NCBI GenBank assembly: GCA_963573385.1
Contig: CAUYLG010018013.1
Span: 62,001 to 126,000, forward strand
Source of the DNA: Cacajao melanocephalus
Lineage: Eukaryota; Chordata; Mammalia; Primates; Pitheciidae
Direction: 5' to 3'
DNA length: 64,000 nt
Made by a program: the position numbers and the translations under genes. The notes beneath the pieces are model-generated. The model was not told the DNA's origin, made no database searches, and worked only from the letters and a program-made list of their open reading frames with translations. Positions 25,961 through 39,354 of the stretch are shown one piece after another. Positions within the stretch are counted from its first letter, which is position 1. Each line of letters begins with the position of its first letter.

Positions 25961-27719
25961 TACAGGACAGCCTCACATCTGGCATAATACACCTTCACAT
26001 TTGAGAATGGTACCCAACCAAAACATCTATTAATAGCTGCTATTCCATAATAAATCAAGGCAAAATCATCAGCCTTTCTTTTTTGTTTTTCCCCTGGCTT
26101 CTAGCTATACAGATACTCATTTCCAGGCTCACCCTGAATGATTATAGATGATTTTGTAACACATGCTACTCTTGCATGAGGGAATAAGAAAATGTAATTG
26201 ACACAAAAGTGTGCACTGAAGTATAAATATTTTCAGTCTTCTGGGACTGGAGGCTTTTGTTTAGTTCACTGGACTGCCTAAAGGTATATATTTATAAGAA
26301 GAAGAAGGCAGGGAATGTTTATATTATGACCTCAGAACAACTAGACAGGCTTTCAAAGGCTGGTATCAGTTAATCCTAGTCACTGCATTTACTTACTACT
26401 TCCTAAGTACACAGGTGTGAAACACTCAATATACTTTGAATAAGAATGCTTTTTTAATCTAGGTATTGATATGCATATCATACAACAAAATATACAACTG
26501 TAAATGCATAATTAAATATTTCAGTGTGTGCAGTTATAATAGTAAATGTTGACATTTATATGGGAGTGCAGATGCCCTTTCAAATTATAAAGATTCTTGA
26601 AGGGTAAAACAGATAGACTCAAGTTTTATTGTCCATTATTTAAGGGCTCTGGGAAAAAAAATTCCTTTTCAATGTAAAACAAGAAGGAGTAAAAGTCATT
26701 CAAAGTGCTAGCACAGTGGTTTGGGGGGAAGATTTAATCTTCATATACATAACTCCATTAAAAACTGTAAGATATAACTACCTATACTACAAAACATTCA
26801 ACTGTTGTAAAATATAAAGAAATTAGCAGATTTGTACCTCGGCCAATGCTTGAGAAATGTCCTTTCCTTTAACCAATAAGTAACACAAAGGCATATGTAA
26901 TACAATCATGCATAATACAATGGCGTATTTATATTGTATCTGCTTCATAAGTGATCACGTCAATTTTCATGTTTTACGCATTTCCTGCCATGGCAGTCTG
27001 CTTTTCTTGTTTGCTTACTAAATAAATACAGGTATCCTTAGCACATCTCATTCTGGAGGTATAGAGGCATATCCAAATCATTAGGCCCTAAATACTTTTC
27101 CTCTTTCCCCACAACTTGTCTAAAAAGGGATACAAAAGGCAGATAAGACAGACGTAAAACCTAAAGAGAATTAACTTGTTATATTGGAGACCAAAATGTT
27201 AATTTAAAAGAAAAAAAAAATCCGGTGAAAAAAACTGACTTAAATTTAAAAGAGAAAATTATTCTAGTGATAAAAAAAATTACACCATTCACTTAGACAA
27301 GTGTTTCAATAAAGAGTTTTGTAGGTTGGAACTGTTTCCTCAAATATGAAACTTATATGTATTTCTTTACAAATCAATTTATTTACTTCATTTCATTGTT
27401 ATCTTACAGCCAGAGCCTAAGTGAAGAAAAGCAGTTTTTTTTTTCACATATCAAATGATAAAATGAGTAATCCAAGCCAGATCTTGCAGTTCAACCTTGG
27501 TCTACAAATCTCTGATTCTGATAGAGAAATGGGACCTTAAAAAAAAAAAAAAAAAAAATCAACCATACACCTGAAGGTAATTTTAAAAGTGCAGTTAACC
27601 ACTACTTGGTAAAGCAAATGAAATCATTCTCTAAATCCCAAAGAATTCTTTACTAGATTCATTCAAATCATTTACAGCCCTTTTAAGCCATTCCTCAGTC
27701 TGTAAATTTTGAGTCCTAC

Positions 27720-27736
27720 CTTGATGGAGTCTCTGT
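27720..27736 (-). CDS. TLE4: TLE4 17-nt microexon (DRDSIK)
   Basis: On the minus strand, ACAGAGACTCCATCAAG is flanked by CATATAG on the upstream side and GTAGGACT on the downstream side. With the single G left over from the preceding exon it completes six codons, D-R-D-S-I-K, which follows HQR in TLE4 at the boundary between the GP and CcN domains. One plus 17 bases makes 18, so phase returns to 0; skipping the exon would shift the frame. The upstream intron has the pyrimidine tract set back about 40-60 nt from the acceptor, and TTGCTGC 14-20 nt from it. The short length makes the exon invisible to open-reading-frame searches. The match to the known protein order plus two good splice sites makes the call strong. 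Confidence 0.93.
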
Positions 27737-27740
27737 CTAT

Positions 27741-27798
27741 ATGCAAAACAGCAGCAACACAAGCATATAAAGTGGTGGGAAGAAGAAAAAAAGAAAAG
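27741..27798 (-). promoter_or_regulatory. intronic splicing signals upstream of the microexon
   Basis: On the minus strand the acceptor of the 17-nt exon is preceded by TTGCTGC (27751-27757) and a further TGC at 27742-27744. The long pyrimidine tract is displaced to about 27777-27798. UGC motifs between a distal pyrimidine tract and the AG are the documented layout of neuronal microexons promoted by SRRM4 (nSR100). Whether this exon is so regulated is inference. Confidence 0.45.
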
Positions 27799-28021
27799 TA
27801 CTAGTTAGTTTACATAAAATCATACTAATTTATCAAATTTGATCTCTGCTAAATAATAAATTACACAGATGTCAACTGTGCTGTAAAGTTAATTATTAAC
27901 ACTGTTCAACCAAATTGACAAAGTACCAATCTACCTTTGACACAATTTCAGAAGAACCAAAGCTAGACATTCTTATTATCTGCACTCCTTATAGACTTTT
28001 CCACTTAAGAAAGTATTTACA

Positions 28022-28361
<340 letters not shown>

Positions 28362-29322
28362 TTAAGATAACTGGATAACAAATTACAGTGTTTCTAACAT
28401 CAGAGATGGAAATTTATGCTTATGTGATAAAAATCACTTACCTAATATTATAATTCATATTAAGGATGCTGAAACGGGGATATGAGCTTTTAATTATGAA
28501 CTACACCTTTCAAGCCAATGAACTACCCATGTGTAAGTAAATTCCCAGAAAGGAATGCTGGGAGAGACTTTTTCATCTTCATTTCTGTCATTAACTAATA
28601 AAAATTTTCAGTAAGCACTATAGAAAAACAACAGTCACATCAAAATGTTTCTGTTCCATCATCTACCTTAGTGGAAGAAGGAAATCAACCTAGAAGGAGC
28701 ACAACTGGCCCTTAAATCAATTAACTGCATAAACAATTATGTTGGTCTTATAGGAAGAAATTAGTTAATTTCATGCTTCTAAACAGACTGGGTAAGAGAG
28801 ATAGTTAAACCAACAGATTTCATTAATTTGGTCTGTACCTTCTTAATTACTAAGACTACCGAAATAGTTTTCTTACCAGTGAGATTTTTATTGCTCTATA
28901 TAGGCTCATTTGTTTATAAATAATAATTGAATTGGTCAAATATCAAATGAGCATTTATCAGCAAGACATTCCCCAAAATAAATTCCGTCAAGATTAACTA
29001 TTAACGCAACACGCTACTTCAAACAGAGCAACATGGGATTTCATTGCCGATGGAGACCTTGGGAACATAGGAGGTAGCAAGAAATCAAAAGCAATAACCA
29101 GAAACAGGCCCCTCTGCCTCTGGGGAGTATGTTAGCTCTTGCCAACCACTAGAATATAATTTGGCAACTGACTACTTGCAGTAATTAATTTACCTTTCAG
29201 TGGAAATCCTTTGTTTAGTCATTGGTAAAACTAAATTCAGAAAGAATAAACAATGGCATCCAGAACCTAACCTCAGCAGCAGGCAGGTAATCTCAGATTG
29301 GCATCCCAAGAGAGTCACTCAC

Positions 29323-29527
29323 CTCTTTGGTGATCATTGTCATGATGCTTCTTCTCATCTTTAATTGGAAGATGGGACTGACCTCCCAGAGCACTGGAAA
29401 GAGCCAGAAGCCCAGCACTGCTACCAATAGGTGGAATGGCAGGGGGCTGGAGTCCTGAAGGGTGTGGAGTCAGAGGTACGGGGAGACCATGTCCATGTGA
29501 TAAATGCTGGGCCTGGAGTTGTTGCTG
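29323..29527 (-). CDS. TLE4: TLE4 coding exon, GP domain
   Basis: This 205-nt minus-strand exon encodes [14 protein letters not shown], then a proline- and glycine-rich stretch with [13 protein letters not shown] and [19 protein letters not shown], and ends in [10 protein letters not shown] plus one base of the next codon. That is the GP domain of Groucho/TLE proteins, a flexible segment linked to HDAC recruitment. Leucine after GHG, and AIPPIGSS rather than GIPPLGG, separate TLE4 from TLE1; TLE3 differs more. The acceptor is TTTTTCACAG and the donor is GAG|GTGAGT. Start phase is 0 and end phase is 1. The exon continues in frame from the exon at 54050 and into the microexon at 27736. The acceptor is a tandem NAGNAG, so the exon may instead begin at 29524, dropping one glutamine. 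Confidence 0.96.
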
Positions 29528-29530
29528 CTG
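29524..29530 (-). promoter_or_regulatory. TLE4: tandem NAGNAG splice acceptor
   Basis: Read on the minus strand, the acceptor region is TTTTTCACAGCAGCAACAAC. AG can be used after the first CAG (exon starts at 29527) or after the second (exon starts at 29524). The two choices differ by a single in-frame glutamine codon. Tandem acceptors of this form are commonly used in both ways. Confidence 0.85.
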
Positions 29531-30029
29531 TGAAAAATTAAACACAGATATTGAATTTGCCCCCTATATCCAAGCCCTGCCCCAAAAGAAACAGAAAGGG
29601 AGGCACAAATAGTCAATAAAAAAATCAAAAGCCTATGAAAGAAAGATGTATCATTAACATATATATTTTTAAAAGGAGGAGGGAGGAAAGAAGCTTCATA
29701 GTCAATAAATGCTAACTTTCTTATACTTGGAGGTTTTGCACACGCACTATAAATAATTTTGAAGTGGTGAAATTATACAAGTAACTTTTAATGGTTGACA
29801 TTCAAACATACTTCTTTAACAAACCTCATAAAAGGCTTTATCTCAAAAAATAAGGCCTCACTATCATACATTTCTCATCAAAATATACACGTGAATAACT
29901 GTTAAAGCAGTTATGTTGAACAAAAAAAAGCTGAAAATTGAGAAAATTAGTGTTAAACAGTTCTCCCAGAACCACTGCACAGCATGCAGGGAGAGTTAAT
30001 TTGAAAGAGAAAACCTGAATTAACAACCC

Positions 30030-30450
30030 AGAAAAGGAAACCAGTTGTAGCCACCGTTTTAAGCCCTTTAAGTGTCCTCAGCGGTACTTGAGCAAATTAC
30101 TAAAGAAATCTAATGTAGCAAGGCTTGGGTCCTCCTGTAGGCTTGCTCAATAATGCTGAAATAATTGGGCACTCTGTGCACGTTTAGTGATGCTCGAATG
30201 AAAAGCTAGAGGCCTGCCCTTGTACTCTTCTCTAGCGGCCGACTCTGTGTTGTGACAGGTTTATTTGAGTGGGACTGTGATGCATGCACCAGTAACTGCG
30301 CTGACAAGAGTTTAAAGTCATTTTTACCAGCACACTGGCAACACATAGAGAAAGCCCTCAAGAGGCTGGAATGGGAGCGCTTGACCTCAGCCGAGGCTGC
30401 ATCAAGCTCTGCTACAGGAACCGCTGTGGGCAAGCCTTGTTGCCTCTTCC
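30030..30450. other. repeat-free segment, candidate regulatory element
   Basis: A balanced-composition block about 0.5-0.9 kb upstream of the GP-domain exon in the transcript. It contains several CpGs (agcggccgac, gggagcgc, cagccgagg) and a following G-rich run (30450-30482). An 82-codon plus-strand frame here has no recognised protein pattern. Function is inference. Confidence 0.28.
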
Positions 30451-31551
30451 GAGTGGGAGGTGGGGGAGAGGAGGAGTTGGTGGTAAAGGAAGGACATTAA
30501 ATATATTCCTCAATAGGAATTCCTTCAACTCAAACCCTGCTTAACAATACTGTGAGAGCAAGTATTAACTAATTCTCAGATTAACTTGTGGAGTGACTGA
30601 ACTTTAGTTATTGCCTTTAAAGAAATCACTTTCCAGGCCTAATCTGTGATATCCAAATAGTCCCTTCTATAATTTTCTTTCCAAGCAAAATTTCACAAAA
30701 TATCTAGAGACAGGGACAGAGAGGGAGAGAATCATTCTACCAAGAAGAATCTTGAAATGATATTTTTAATAACTCAAGAGAAAAAAAGTGGGTCTTTTTT
30801 CCCTCCTTTCCAAATTAGGTTTATTTTCTTCCCCTCCTACATGTCTTCCTATGTTTGACTACAAAAGTCAAAGTAGAGTATTAATTAGCTCTTTTCTCTT
30901 ATTGACCTGCACCTATTTTCTGGTTACATGCACTTAAAATATAGCCAATAAAATAAAGTATGAACACCTTGAAAGCAAGTTTACAAGCACAAAATGGAAA
31001 ATGCAAGCCACATCCAGATACTCCACCAACCAAGCCCCACCCACGCTCCAAGTCCTGACGAAGCTTTTCCTAACGGGATAGTTTTGAAATAAGGTGATTC
31101 TTTCATTTAAGTGGCCAAAATCATGTTCATAATTCTTTCTATACTGTTATCAGTGGGGACCAGAAAGTATGAGCACACAATTATATTTCCTAATTGTGTA
31201 GAAAATAATGTCTATGAAGAAAACAAAATAGGGACTTGAAATAAACATATGGCAAATTTGTTTCAAAATCTTGTTCAACTGAAATTGCTCCAATTATTTT
31301 CCTCTAAATTCCTCTAATACTCCATGTGTATGGTGTGGGCACAAAACTTTCTACCACCCATCAGAGGTCAACAGGCAGGCATAATTATTAAGATCCTCCA
31401 CGTTCGTCTTCTTTACCTCCCTTCTTAGACTCTAAGCTCTATGAGTCTACATCTCACAAATCCTAGCTAGCTGCAGACACTGAAATAGTCACACATTATC
31501 TTACAGTTTTAAAAATACAGGTAATTACATTAGACATTAAAAAAAAAAAAA

Positions 31552-31872
31552 GCCTGGTGTATTGGCTCACGCCTGTAATCCCAGCACTTCGGGAAGCTGA
31601 GGTGGACAGATCAATTGAGCTCAGGAGTTTGAGAACAACCTGGGCAACATGGCGAAATCCCATGTCTACTAAAAATACAAAAATTAGTTGGGTATGGTGG
31701 CACACTCCTGTAGTCTCAGCTACTCAGGTCACGGAGGTGGGAGGAACACCTGATCCAGGGAGGTCGTGGCTGCAATGAGCCATGATTGCACCACTGCATA
31801 CCAGCCTGTGTAACAGAGTGAGACCCTGTCTCAAAAAACAAACAAACAACAACAACAACAAAAAAAAAAAAC
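31552..31872 (+). mobile_element. Alu (older, AluJ/S-type)
   Basis: Both monomers from 'gcctggtgtattggctcacgcctg' to 'gtaacagagtgagaccctgtctc', then CAAA/CAA repeats and an A-run. The second monomer is divergent. Antisense to TLE4. An A-run also precedes it. Confidence 0.93.
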
Positions 31873-32463
31873 CTCAGCGAAAACGCAGTATCTTTAATGA
31901 ACCAGGTGTGTCACTTTTATTCTTTTTCTCCTAAAGGATAAAAAATAAGCACCAACTGACTTACTAGAACTTTTCAAAGGCAGAAATCATAGCCCCAGAC
32001 TGTGTGTTACACATGACATTCACAGTAAAGACTTCCTGGGGTCCTTATTCTAGCTCAGAACAGGTCTAAAATTACCTCCTTTTCCTTCTTTATGCTCATC
32101 TTAGAGAAAGTCCTTTCCTTTTGAAGGCCAGTCTCTCCACCTGCACATCATCTTTTCTTCCATTCTTTTTCACTACTCCTTCAATTCACCAGCTCTCCCT
32201 CATCTTCAGTGGTTCTGTCACTGATTTTGTCATTCCATGCTTAATATCAGAGTTCAACATTTTCTTTAAGAAGAACTGCCCATCTAAAGTCAAAAGAACT
32301 TGAGGCAGCACTTTTTCAGGGGGACAAAAATCCCACTGTATTTTAACCACTTTTTGTGTCCTCCACTGCCCCTCACTTAGTGCCCTGCACAAAATTGGCA
32401 CTTGATGTTTGATAAATTTAACTAAAATACCCTTCTTTTACCCTGTTCAACTACTGCCTTGTC

Positions 32464-32505
32464 ATGTATGTATGTATGTATGTATGTATGTATGTATGTA
32501 TGTAT
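32464..32505 (+). repeat. (ATGT)n microsatellite
   Basis: About ten ATGT units in a row. The frame across it giving CMYVCMYV is a translation of the repeat, not a gene. Confidence 0.95.
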
Positions 32506-33229
32506 ATCCGTCCCTGTCTTCGCACATCCCAACTTCTTCAAACGCTGGAGTAAATCTGCTGCCCTCCACTTCAACAATCCCCTCCTCTATACACACACAC
32601 TTATTCCTTACATCCGATCATCTGGACTACAGGCCTACCACTCTCATAAAACTGAGGACCACTCACACCTGACTAACTGAGCATTTCCGTTTTCTTTTTC
32701 TGATGTATATGCAGTCACAGACAGCATATCCTCCAACTGCTTCAAGAACACTGAAATAATCACCATGGCCAGCCTTTCTTTGGCTCTATGAATAGAGCAG
32801 TTATATGTCCTTCTTGGCTTTTTCTCCTTTTGCTCCTTTGCTCCTCTTTGGCATCACCATTTTTATGCACTTTTGACTCACATTTGTCTTCCAGGTTTTG
32901 GTACCCCTGCTCTAACTTTTTGTCAGACGATTGTACTTGGCAGTCCAGCATTACCTGGAAATGAAAATGTGTGACACAAAACAACCTCTACTGGCTCAAG
33001 TTACTGGTCACCACCAATTTGTTTTCCTTCTGTGCTCCTATACTGATAATTGCCAAGTCCTGACAATTCTCAAATAATCTCGTTTCTACTGTCACGATAC
33101 TTACCAGACTCATCACCCCACATGTTGATTACTGTAAGTTTCCATCAGCTCATTTTAGTTACAATGAAGCCATATTTCTTTCCCCGCTGTAGTTTTTTTC
33201 CTAAATTTACATCCTTCTGCAGCTTTTAG

Positions 33230-33400
33230 AACAACTTCCACATTACTTATCTAAATTGTACTCACCCATCTAAGCTCAGCTTATGTTTCACCTGTTCCCT
33301 AAAGGCTTCTCCAAACAATTTAAGTATCTAATGTCTTATAGAGCTCACTGTATTATTCACTGGCATATATTGCCTCATAAAGGTATTGGTATTCATCTTT
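33230..33400 (+). mobile_element. possible L2-like fragment
   Basis: 'cacccatctaagctcagcttatgtttcacctgttccctaaaggcttctcc' follows the L2 3' pattern. A similar stretch at about 33780-33960 has the same word order. Confidence 0.35.
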
Positions 33401-33779
33401 TTACAAATAAGACGATCCTGACTTGCCAGAGACTCTAAGACTTTGGAAAGAAGAGACCAGTCTCAGGCCTCTTGGTACCCCTGGCACCTAACTCTCAGTT
33501 CCACGAGAACTCAATACAAAACTCTGATACTACTGAAAATAAAAACTTGACAGTTACTCTCCGGTTCCAAAAGCAACAGACCCATTTTATCTAAAACCAG
33601 AAGTTCCAATTTCTTAGCATTCAAGACCTTCCATAAACTAGCATCCGCCTAACTCCACTCTACTGTGCCACACCATCCAGGGAACTCTCTGCCCGTAACA
33701 CTAGTCTATTTAGTGAGATATCTAAACCCCTGGGGCTCAGCTTTACTACTAATCAACACACACCCACAGAGTACTCTCT

Positions 33780-33960
33780 CATCTGTCTCTACATGTATAA
33801 AGTCTACTCATCCTTCTAAGCTAAACTCCTGCCTACTTTCTTGGTGAAGACATCCCTCATCACCCCGGCTCAAAGTAATCTCTACCACTGTCTCTCTGTC
33901 TCTCAATTCTGATACCACTTAAGCTCAATATCATTTATGACATTTAACAACCCAAGACAA
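33780..33960 (+). mobile_element. possible L2-like fragment
   Basis: 'actcatccttctaagctaaactcctgcctactttcttggtgaagacatccctcatcacc' parallels 33260-33320 and the L2 3' pattern. Confidence 0.35.
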
Positions 33961-36900
33961 AAAAAGACTGTTCAAATATACATATATGTGCTACATGTGT
34001 GTGCATACATTTGTGTATGCCACACCTTTTAATTAGAGCTATTTAAAAAATATTTCCCACAGTACCTAAATATTTCTCACACTTAGTAGGTATGTAAACA
34101 GATTACCAACTAGTATCAGCACTGATTTTATAAACTGATGAATTTTGACTCTATTTTCTTCCATATGATGCTTCGATCTTTTGAATTTAAAATTAAACTA
34201 GAAGAAATAAAAAAAAAGCAAGCTGCTTGTACTGTAAGCCTTCATTTGGACACTTTAGGGAGCTATAATCTAAAATGAGTAAAACTGATATTTTTAGTGA
34301 TCGAACACACAGAACTTGGTGACCTCATATGAAAAGTTCATTTATTTTTTATTGGTGGTCTTTTAATTTTTAAATTCTTAATTATGAATTATAAATGGGC
34401 TTAAATATAACTACCACTAAACTTTCCCTAAACTACTTAATAAATCCAAACTATGGTCATATGTCTATACATAGTCAAAGCTTTTAATGAGTTAAGTTTC
34501 TACTACATACAGAGTTCTCATATATTCTTTACCACCTCTCATTGATGTTAATGTTTTATATAACCACAGAATTTGTCAAAGCTAGGAAATTAACATCAGT
34601 TCATTGCTATTAACCAAACTAGAGACTTTATGCACATTTCCAGTTGTTCCACAATGTCATTTTTCTGTCTCAGAATCCAAACCAGCATACAGCATTGCAT
34701 TTAGACAGGCTTTTTCATTTGTTACTATACCAAAAGTATAAAATCCTTTTAAAGATTTTTATGAATGTTAACCAAACTACAAGCATATATATGCCTTGAA
34801 CTTAAGGAAGAATAAATGAGAGGCAGCTACCATAAATTCATGTTTATTTATATACAAAATATCAAACAGAAAAATTATACTCAGGCATCCTGTAGAAAGG
34901 AGCAATTTTTATCAAGTGTTTTAAAAATATTAAACTATAAGATAAAATGAAATTAAGTCACCAAGAGGCATATGACAAAAATGTAAGAGAAATATTAAAA
35001 TATTACAGTAGGTATTAAAATGTATAAATTAATAAAAGAGACTCCTTTCTGTACTTAGTGGTCACTTTTAGGCTTCTTTGCAAATTTCCATCTTAGGAAC
35101 TAGCCTAGAACTAGAGTGACAGACATTTTATAACTAGTAAGGATTAGTCAATAAAACATATTGGAAACCATCTTCTTTAAATCAAAGCAGTAAGTCACCA
35201 ATGGTTAAGTTGAACTTTACCTTTTTCTCTACTAAAATAAAAGGGCTTAATTTATCAAATTTCAAGAATTCATTAAAATTATATTTCTATTAAGGTTTCT
35301 TATCAACAGAGGAACTCAGGATTTCCTGGAAAAAAGAGTAAGGTTTCTCTGGATAGTATTCAAGGAGCTGAGAGTACCATAATCTAATGGATTGCCCTAC
35401 AATAAAGTAAAAGCTTGCTGATGTTTCCCAATAGGGTCAAGTCAAAACTGTCCTCTGCCCTCTGCCCCATCTGTGTTAATTACAGAGCAATTAACCTGCA
35501 AAGATTTACTACTTTATCTTACAGTCCCACTAAGAAACATAAAACCTCTTGCTTTTTAAAGACCAAAAGGAAGGGAAATGTATAATAAGAGCACACAGTA
35601 TAACACAGATTTGTTACTGATATAATTTAAAATACATTACAAACTAGCAGGTTAAATAAATAAATAAATATGTATATATATGGGCTTCAGACGAAAAATA
35701 AAACAAAGATCAAGCTAGAAAATTAAAGGGGGCATACAACGGAGTACTAAATTAAGCGTATACTATGTAACCACCACTGAGGAAGACTTACTGAGAAAAA
35801 TATGTATTACGACAAAATTCTTCTCTCTATCCTTCCTAGGCCTTTATTATCTTTGGATGCCTTACTTAAAATTTAAAATAAACAAAACCCTCTCTTATCT
35901 CAAACCACAATACAAAATAAACTACTACTTTCTGTTTCCTTCATGGGCCATTCAAGAAAATAAACATTAAAATGGAGTGAACTTTAAACTAAGCAAGTAA
36001 GTATTCCATTAAGATAATTTAATTCTAAGAAATAGCAATGACGTCTGAAAGTACACAGCAATGAAGTGATAGACACAGCCTCAATGCTGTTAATAGATTT
36101 TTACTGGATACTCTGCAACAAAGATTTCCCTGCAGTTTTTAGTTTGGCACAAAGGGCAGAAAAGGACCACTGGAGAATCGAATTCACAAGAAATATCCTT
36201 TGAAATGTTATCTTTCTGTCAGCAAAAAAGGGAGTTCTTTTTAATCGAAGGACCCCAACTGCTTGACAACAAGGGACTGACAAGTCATTAACCAAGCAGA
36301 AGCTAGCAAGGACAGAGCTGCAGTCACTGACATGAATTTTGGGCATTTCCAATTGAAGGCCAAGCAGCTGTTTTCTTGTTCACCCCCCACTCCAACTCTA
36401 CTAGGCTATCAATAGCAGAATAATTCTCAAAAAATATGCATCGTCCTTAGAAGCAACAACATCTCAGTAGCAATGAGCACACTTTGTGCTCATATTTTGG
36501 TTTCTAAAAAAAAAAAAAAAAGTGCAAGCGAAAGGCCAACCTGCTATATCTTGTGCCAGAAATCAAGAAAGCTATCTAGACCAATGGATATTGTGTCAAA
36601 AGGACAATGAGCCAACTTGAAGAGGTCTCCACTGGCAAAACCTGAGATAATTTCAGTGTCATTAAGAATAATAACTTTATGAGTTATAATACATTTTTTA
36701 AAAATGTTTTCAGAAATGGAGTTTTTGGTACTCCAAGAAAATAGCTGAAGCTGTGGGCACTCTGGGGCCAAGAACTAGACAGAGAATGACTCTTGGGCCA
36801 GTGCCAGCTCTTAAGTTCAGGGCTGGCCGGCTCCCAAGCCTACAACCATACTAATCTTCCACCAGGAGCTAGCCAAGTTGTGAGCTGCATGCTCTGAGCA

Positions 36901-37337
36901 TGTGTGTCTCAATCCAACCAGGAGACACTGTTCCATTCTAGAAGAGAAGACTCAGCAGACCTTGAAAGGAGCTAAAAAAGAAGAGGCAACAGACTCTGAA
37001 ATAGAGCAGCAAGCACAGAGAAGGGCCCAGGACTGGGCTAGTATCCGTACTTCTTGGCTTGTGAAAACACTATTTACTACGGATAGTTGTTCTGCTGGCC
37101 TCGCTCCTGTCTGTAAGTCTGGCTGGGTGTGAAAAAGGACCGTGTGGCTGACATTTGGGAAGCATCACAATGAAGTGGCATCAGAGCCACTGGAATCCTT
37201 ATCATCTATGTGAACAAGTCATTAAACATTTCTGATGCTCCATTTTTTCGTGTAAAAACTGGTAACAGTTAAAAATCAACCTCCCGAGGTTGCTGGGAGA
37301 ATGGTATGACATGATATATCTAAAACCCTTAGCACAG

Positions 37338-37718
37338 TTTATCAGTCCACTCTCACGCTGCTAGTAAAGACATATCCAAGACTGGGTAATTTATAAAGGA
37401 AAGAGGTTTAATTGACTCACAGTTAAGCATGGCTGGGGAGGCCTCAGGAAGCTTATAATCATAGTGGAAGGGGAAGCAAACATGTCCTTTTTCACATGGC
37501 AGCAGGAAGGAGAAGCATGAGAGCTGAGTGAAGGAGGAAGCCCCTTATAAAACCAACAGATCTCAAGAGAACTAACTATCGCAAGAATAGCATGGGGGAT
37601 ATTGCCCCTCCCCTGATTCAATTATCTCCCACCCACCAGGTCCCTCCCACCACATGTGGGGTTTGTGGGAACTACAATTCAAGATGAGATTTGGTGGGGA
37701 CACAGCCAAACCATATCA
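37338..37718 (-). mobile_element. THE1/MST-type MaLR solo LTR
   Basis: A 381-bp antisense LTR: the minus strand begins TGATATGGTTTGGCTGTG and ends near 'tgagagtggactgataaa'. It contains the usual 'ctttataaattacccagtctt' end. It is flanked by the 5-bp duplication CACAG at 37333-37337 and 37719-37723. No internal sequence is present, so it is a solo LTR. Confidence 0.95.
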
Positions 37719-39354
37719 CACAGTGCTTGGCAAATAATAATAAATGGTGACTGCTAGTATTAAGGGAAGGTACCAGAAGTCCACATTCTCATTTGCACAG
37801 AGAGTGAGGGAGAAAGGAGAGGAGAAAACAGGAAAAGCTTTTCTTTACAGAATATTAATTTGAAAGGAAAGAAGTAACTTAAAATTTACCATTTCACCAT
37901 GACAAATGTATTAACTAATGCAGGACAGACTCAACCATCAATATTACAACCACTAGTTAAAAAGCTGCAGGGGAACAGGTTACTCATAGTGTCAAGGTAT
38001 CACCCCACAGATCACCTAGCTTCACCAGTATGTGATACAACTGGTAATACATTTTTACACATCACCTAGTTAGTATTCCTACTAAAAACACTTAACCTAA
38101 ATCCAAACTTGAGAAAACAATCAGAAACAATCAGACAAATCTAGATTGTGGAAGATGCCACAAAACTGGCCTGGAATCTTCAAAATGCCAACATCTTAAA
38201 GCAAAATGGTTTGGGGTGTTGTGATTTAAAAAAGAGTAAAAAGACATGACAACAAACAGAATTTTTGTATTGAATCCTGGATTGAAAAAAAAATGCTATA
38301 AAGAAAAAAGTGCTATTAAGGACATTTTGTGGACAACTGGAGAAATATGCTTGTAAACTGTTCCACTGTATAGGAATGTGTTAATGGTATTGTGCTTACA
38401 ACAGGAAGATGTCCTTGTTCATAGAGGAAGCACACCAAAGTATTAGGAGGTGAAATATGATGATTGCCTTTTACTTTCAATCAGTTCAGCACATTCCAAA
38501 AAGTGCACATGTATTTGTATAAGTATATAAACACAGACAGAAAGCAAAAGTGACAACATGTTAACGGGTAAATCTAGGTGACGAGTACATTCATCACCAA
38601 AGTAAAGTAAATGTGCTTTAAGATTCATTCAACTTCCTTGTAGTTGTAGAGGCTGGGAAAATAAGACGTGCCCTTCTTTCCAAAAGATGAAAGTTCTTGC
38701 TTCAACAAGTATCTCTAGAAAAAGCTAAACGTTAAGTGAATATATGGAAAGCAGCAAGAATAAAAAGAACAAAGGAAGAAACTTTTCAAGCTAAGCTTAT
38801 CTGTAACTCATTTCTGATGACTTACAACATGAGATTTACTACAGGGAGAAGACATGCATTTAGAGCAATCCAAGTAGGATTATCACTGAAAGGATGAGTT
38901 TCTCAAGCTGAACAAACCACTGATCTCTGCAGTCCTCCAAATCTCTGGGCTGGGCTTCGGGGGATGGCAAGTAACAAGCAAAGCATGAGATCTGTGTCGG
39001 CAGCTCCGCTGTCCTAACTGGTAGTTTAACTCATGAAGTAACAATGGCAAGAAAGGAAGGGGAAAAACACAAAAACCCTGATTTATTAACTTTCCCATTA
39101 GTGATCCTGTTAGCACAATTTATGAATTGACCCAAAGTTTACTAGAAGACGTACTTCTAAGCAAATTAATAACGGAAATACAATTTCCCGGAAGCTTGTT
39201 TAAGCTACTTAAGGAAAACTTTTAGTCTTTAACATCTTATTGGTACCAATGGTTCCATTTTGTGAGTTTTAGTCTTTAAAGTCACCAGGCTAAGGGACTG
39301 TACTCAGAAAAACTTTCTTTAGTTAGTTCAGAGCACTTAAAAAAAAAGTAAAGC

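Noticed and set aside
30252..30500. 82-codon plus-strand frame in CpG-bearing unique DNA
   Set aside because: No recognisable protein pattern, and the minus-strand shadow frame is equally open. Kept only as a candidate regulatory block.
32409..32680. Two plus-strand frames with CMYV repeats
   Set aside because: They are reading frames of the ATGT microsatellite plus chance flanks.
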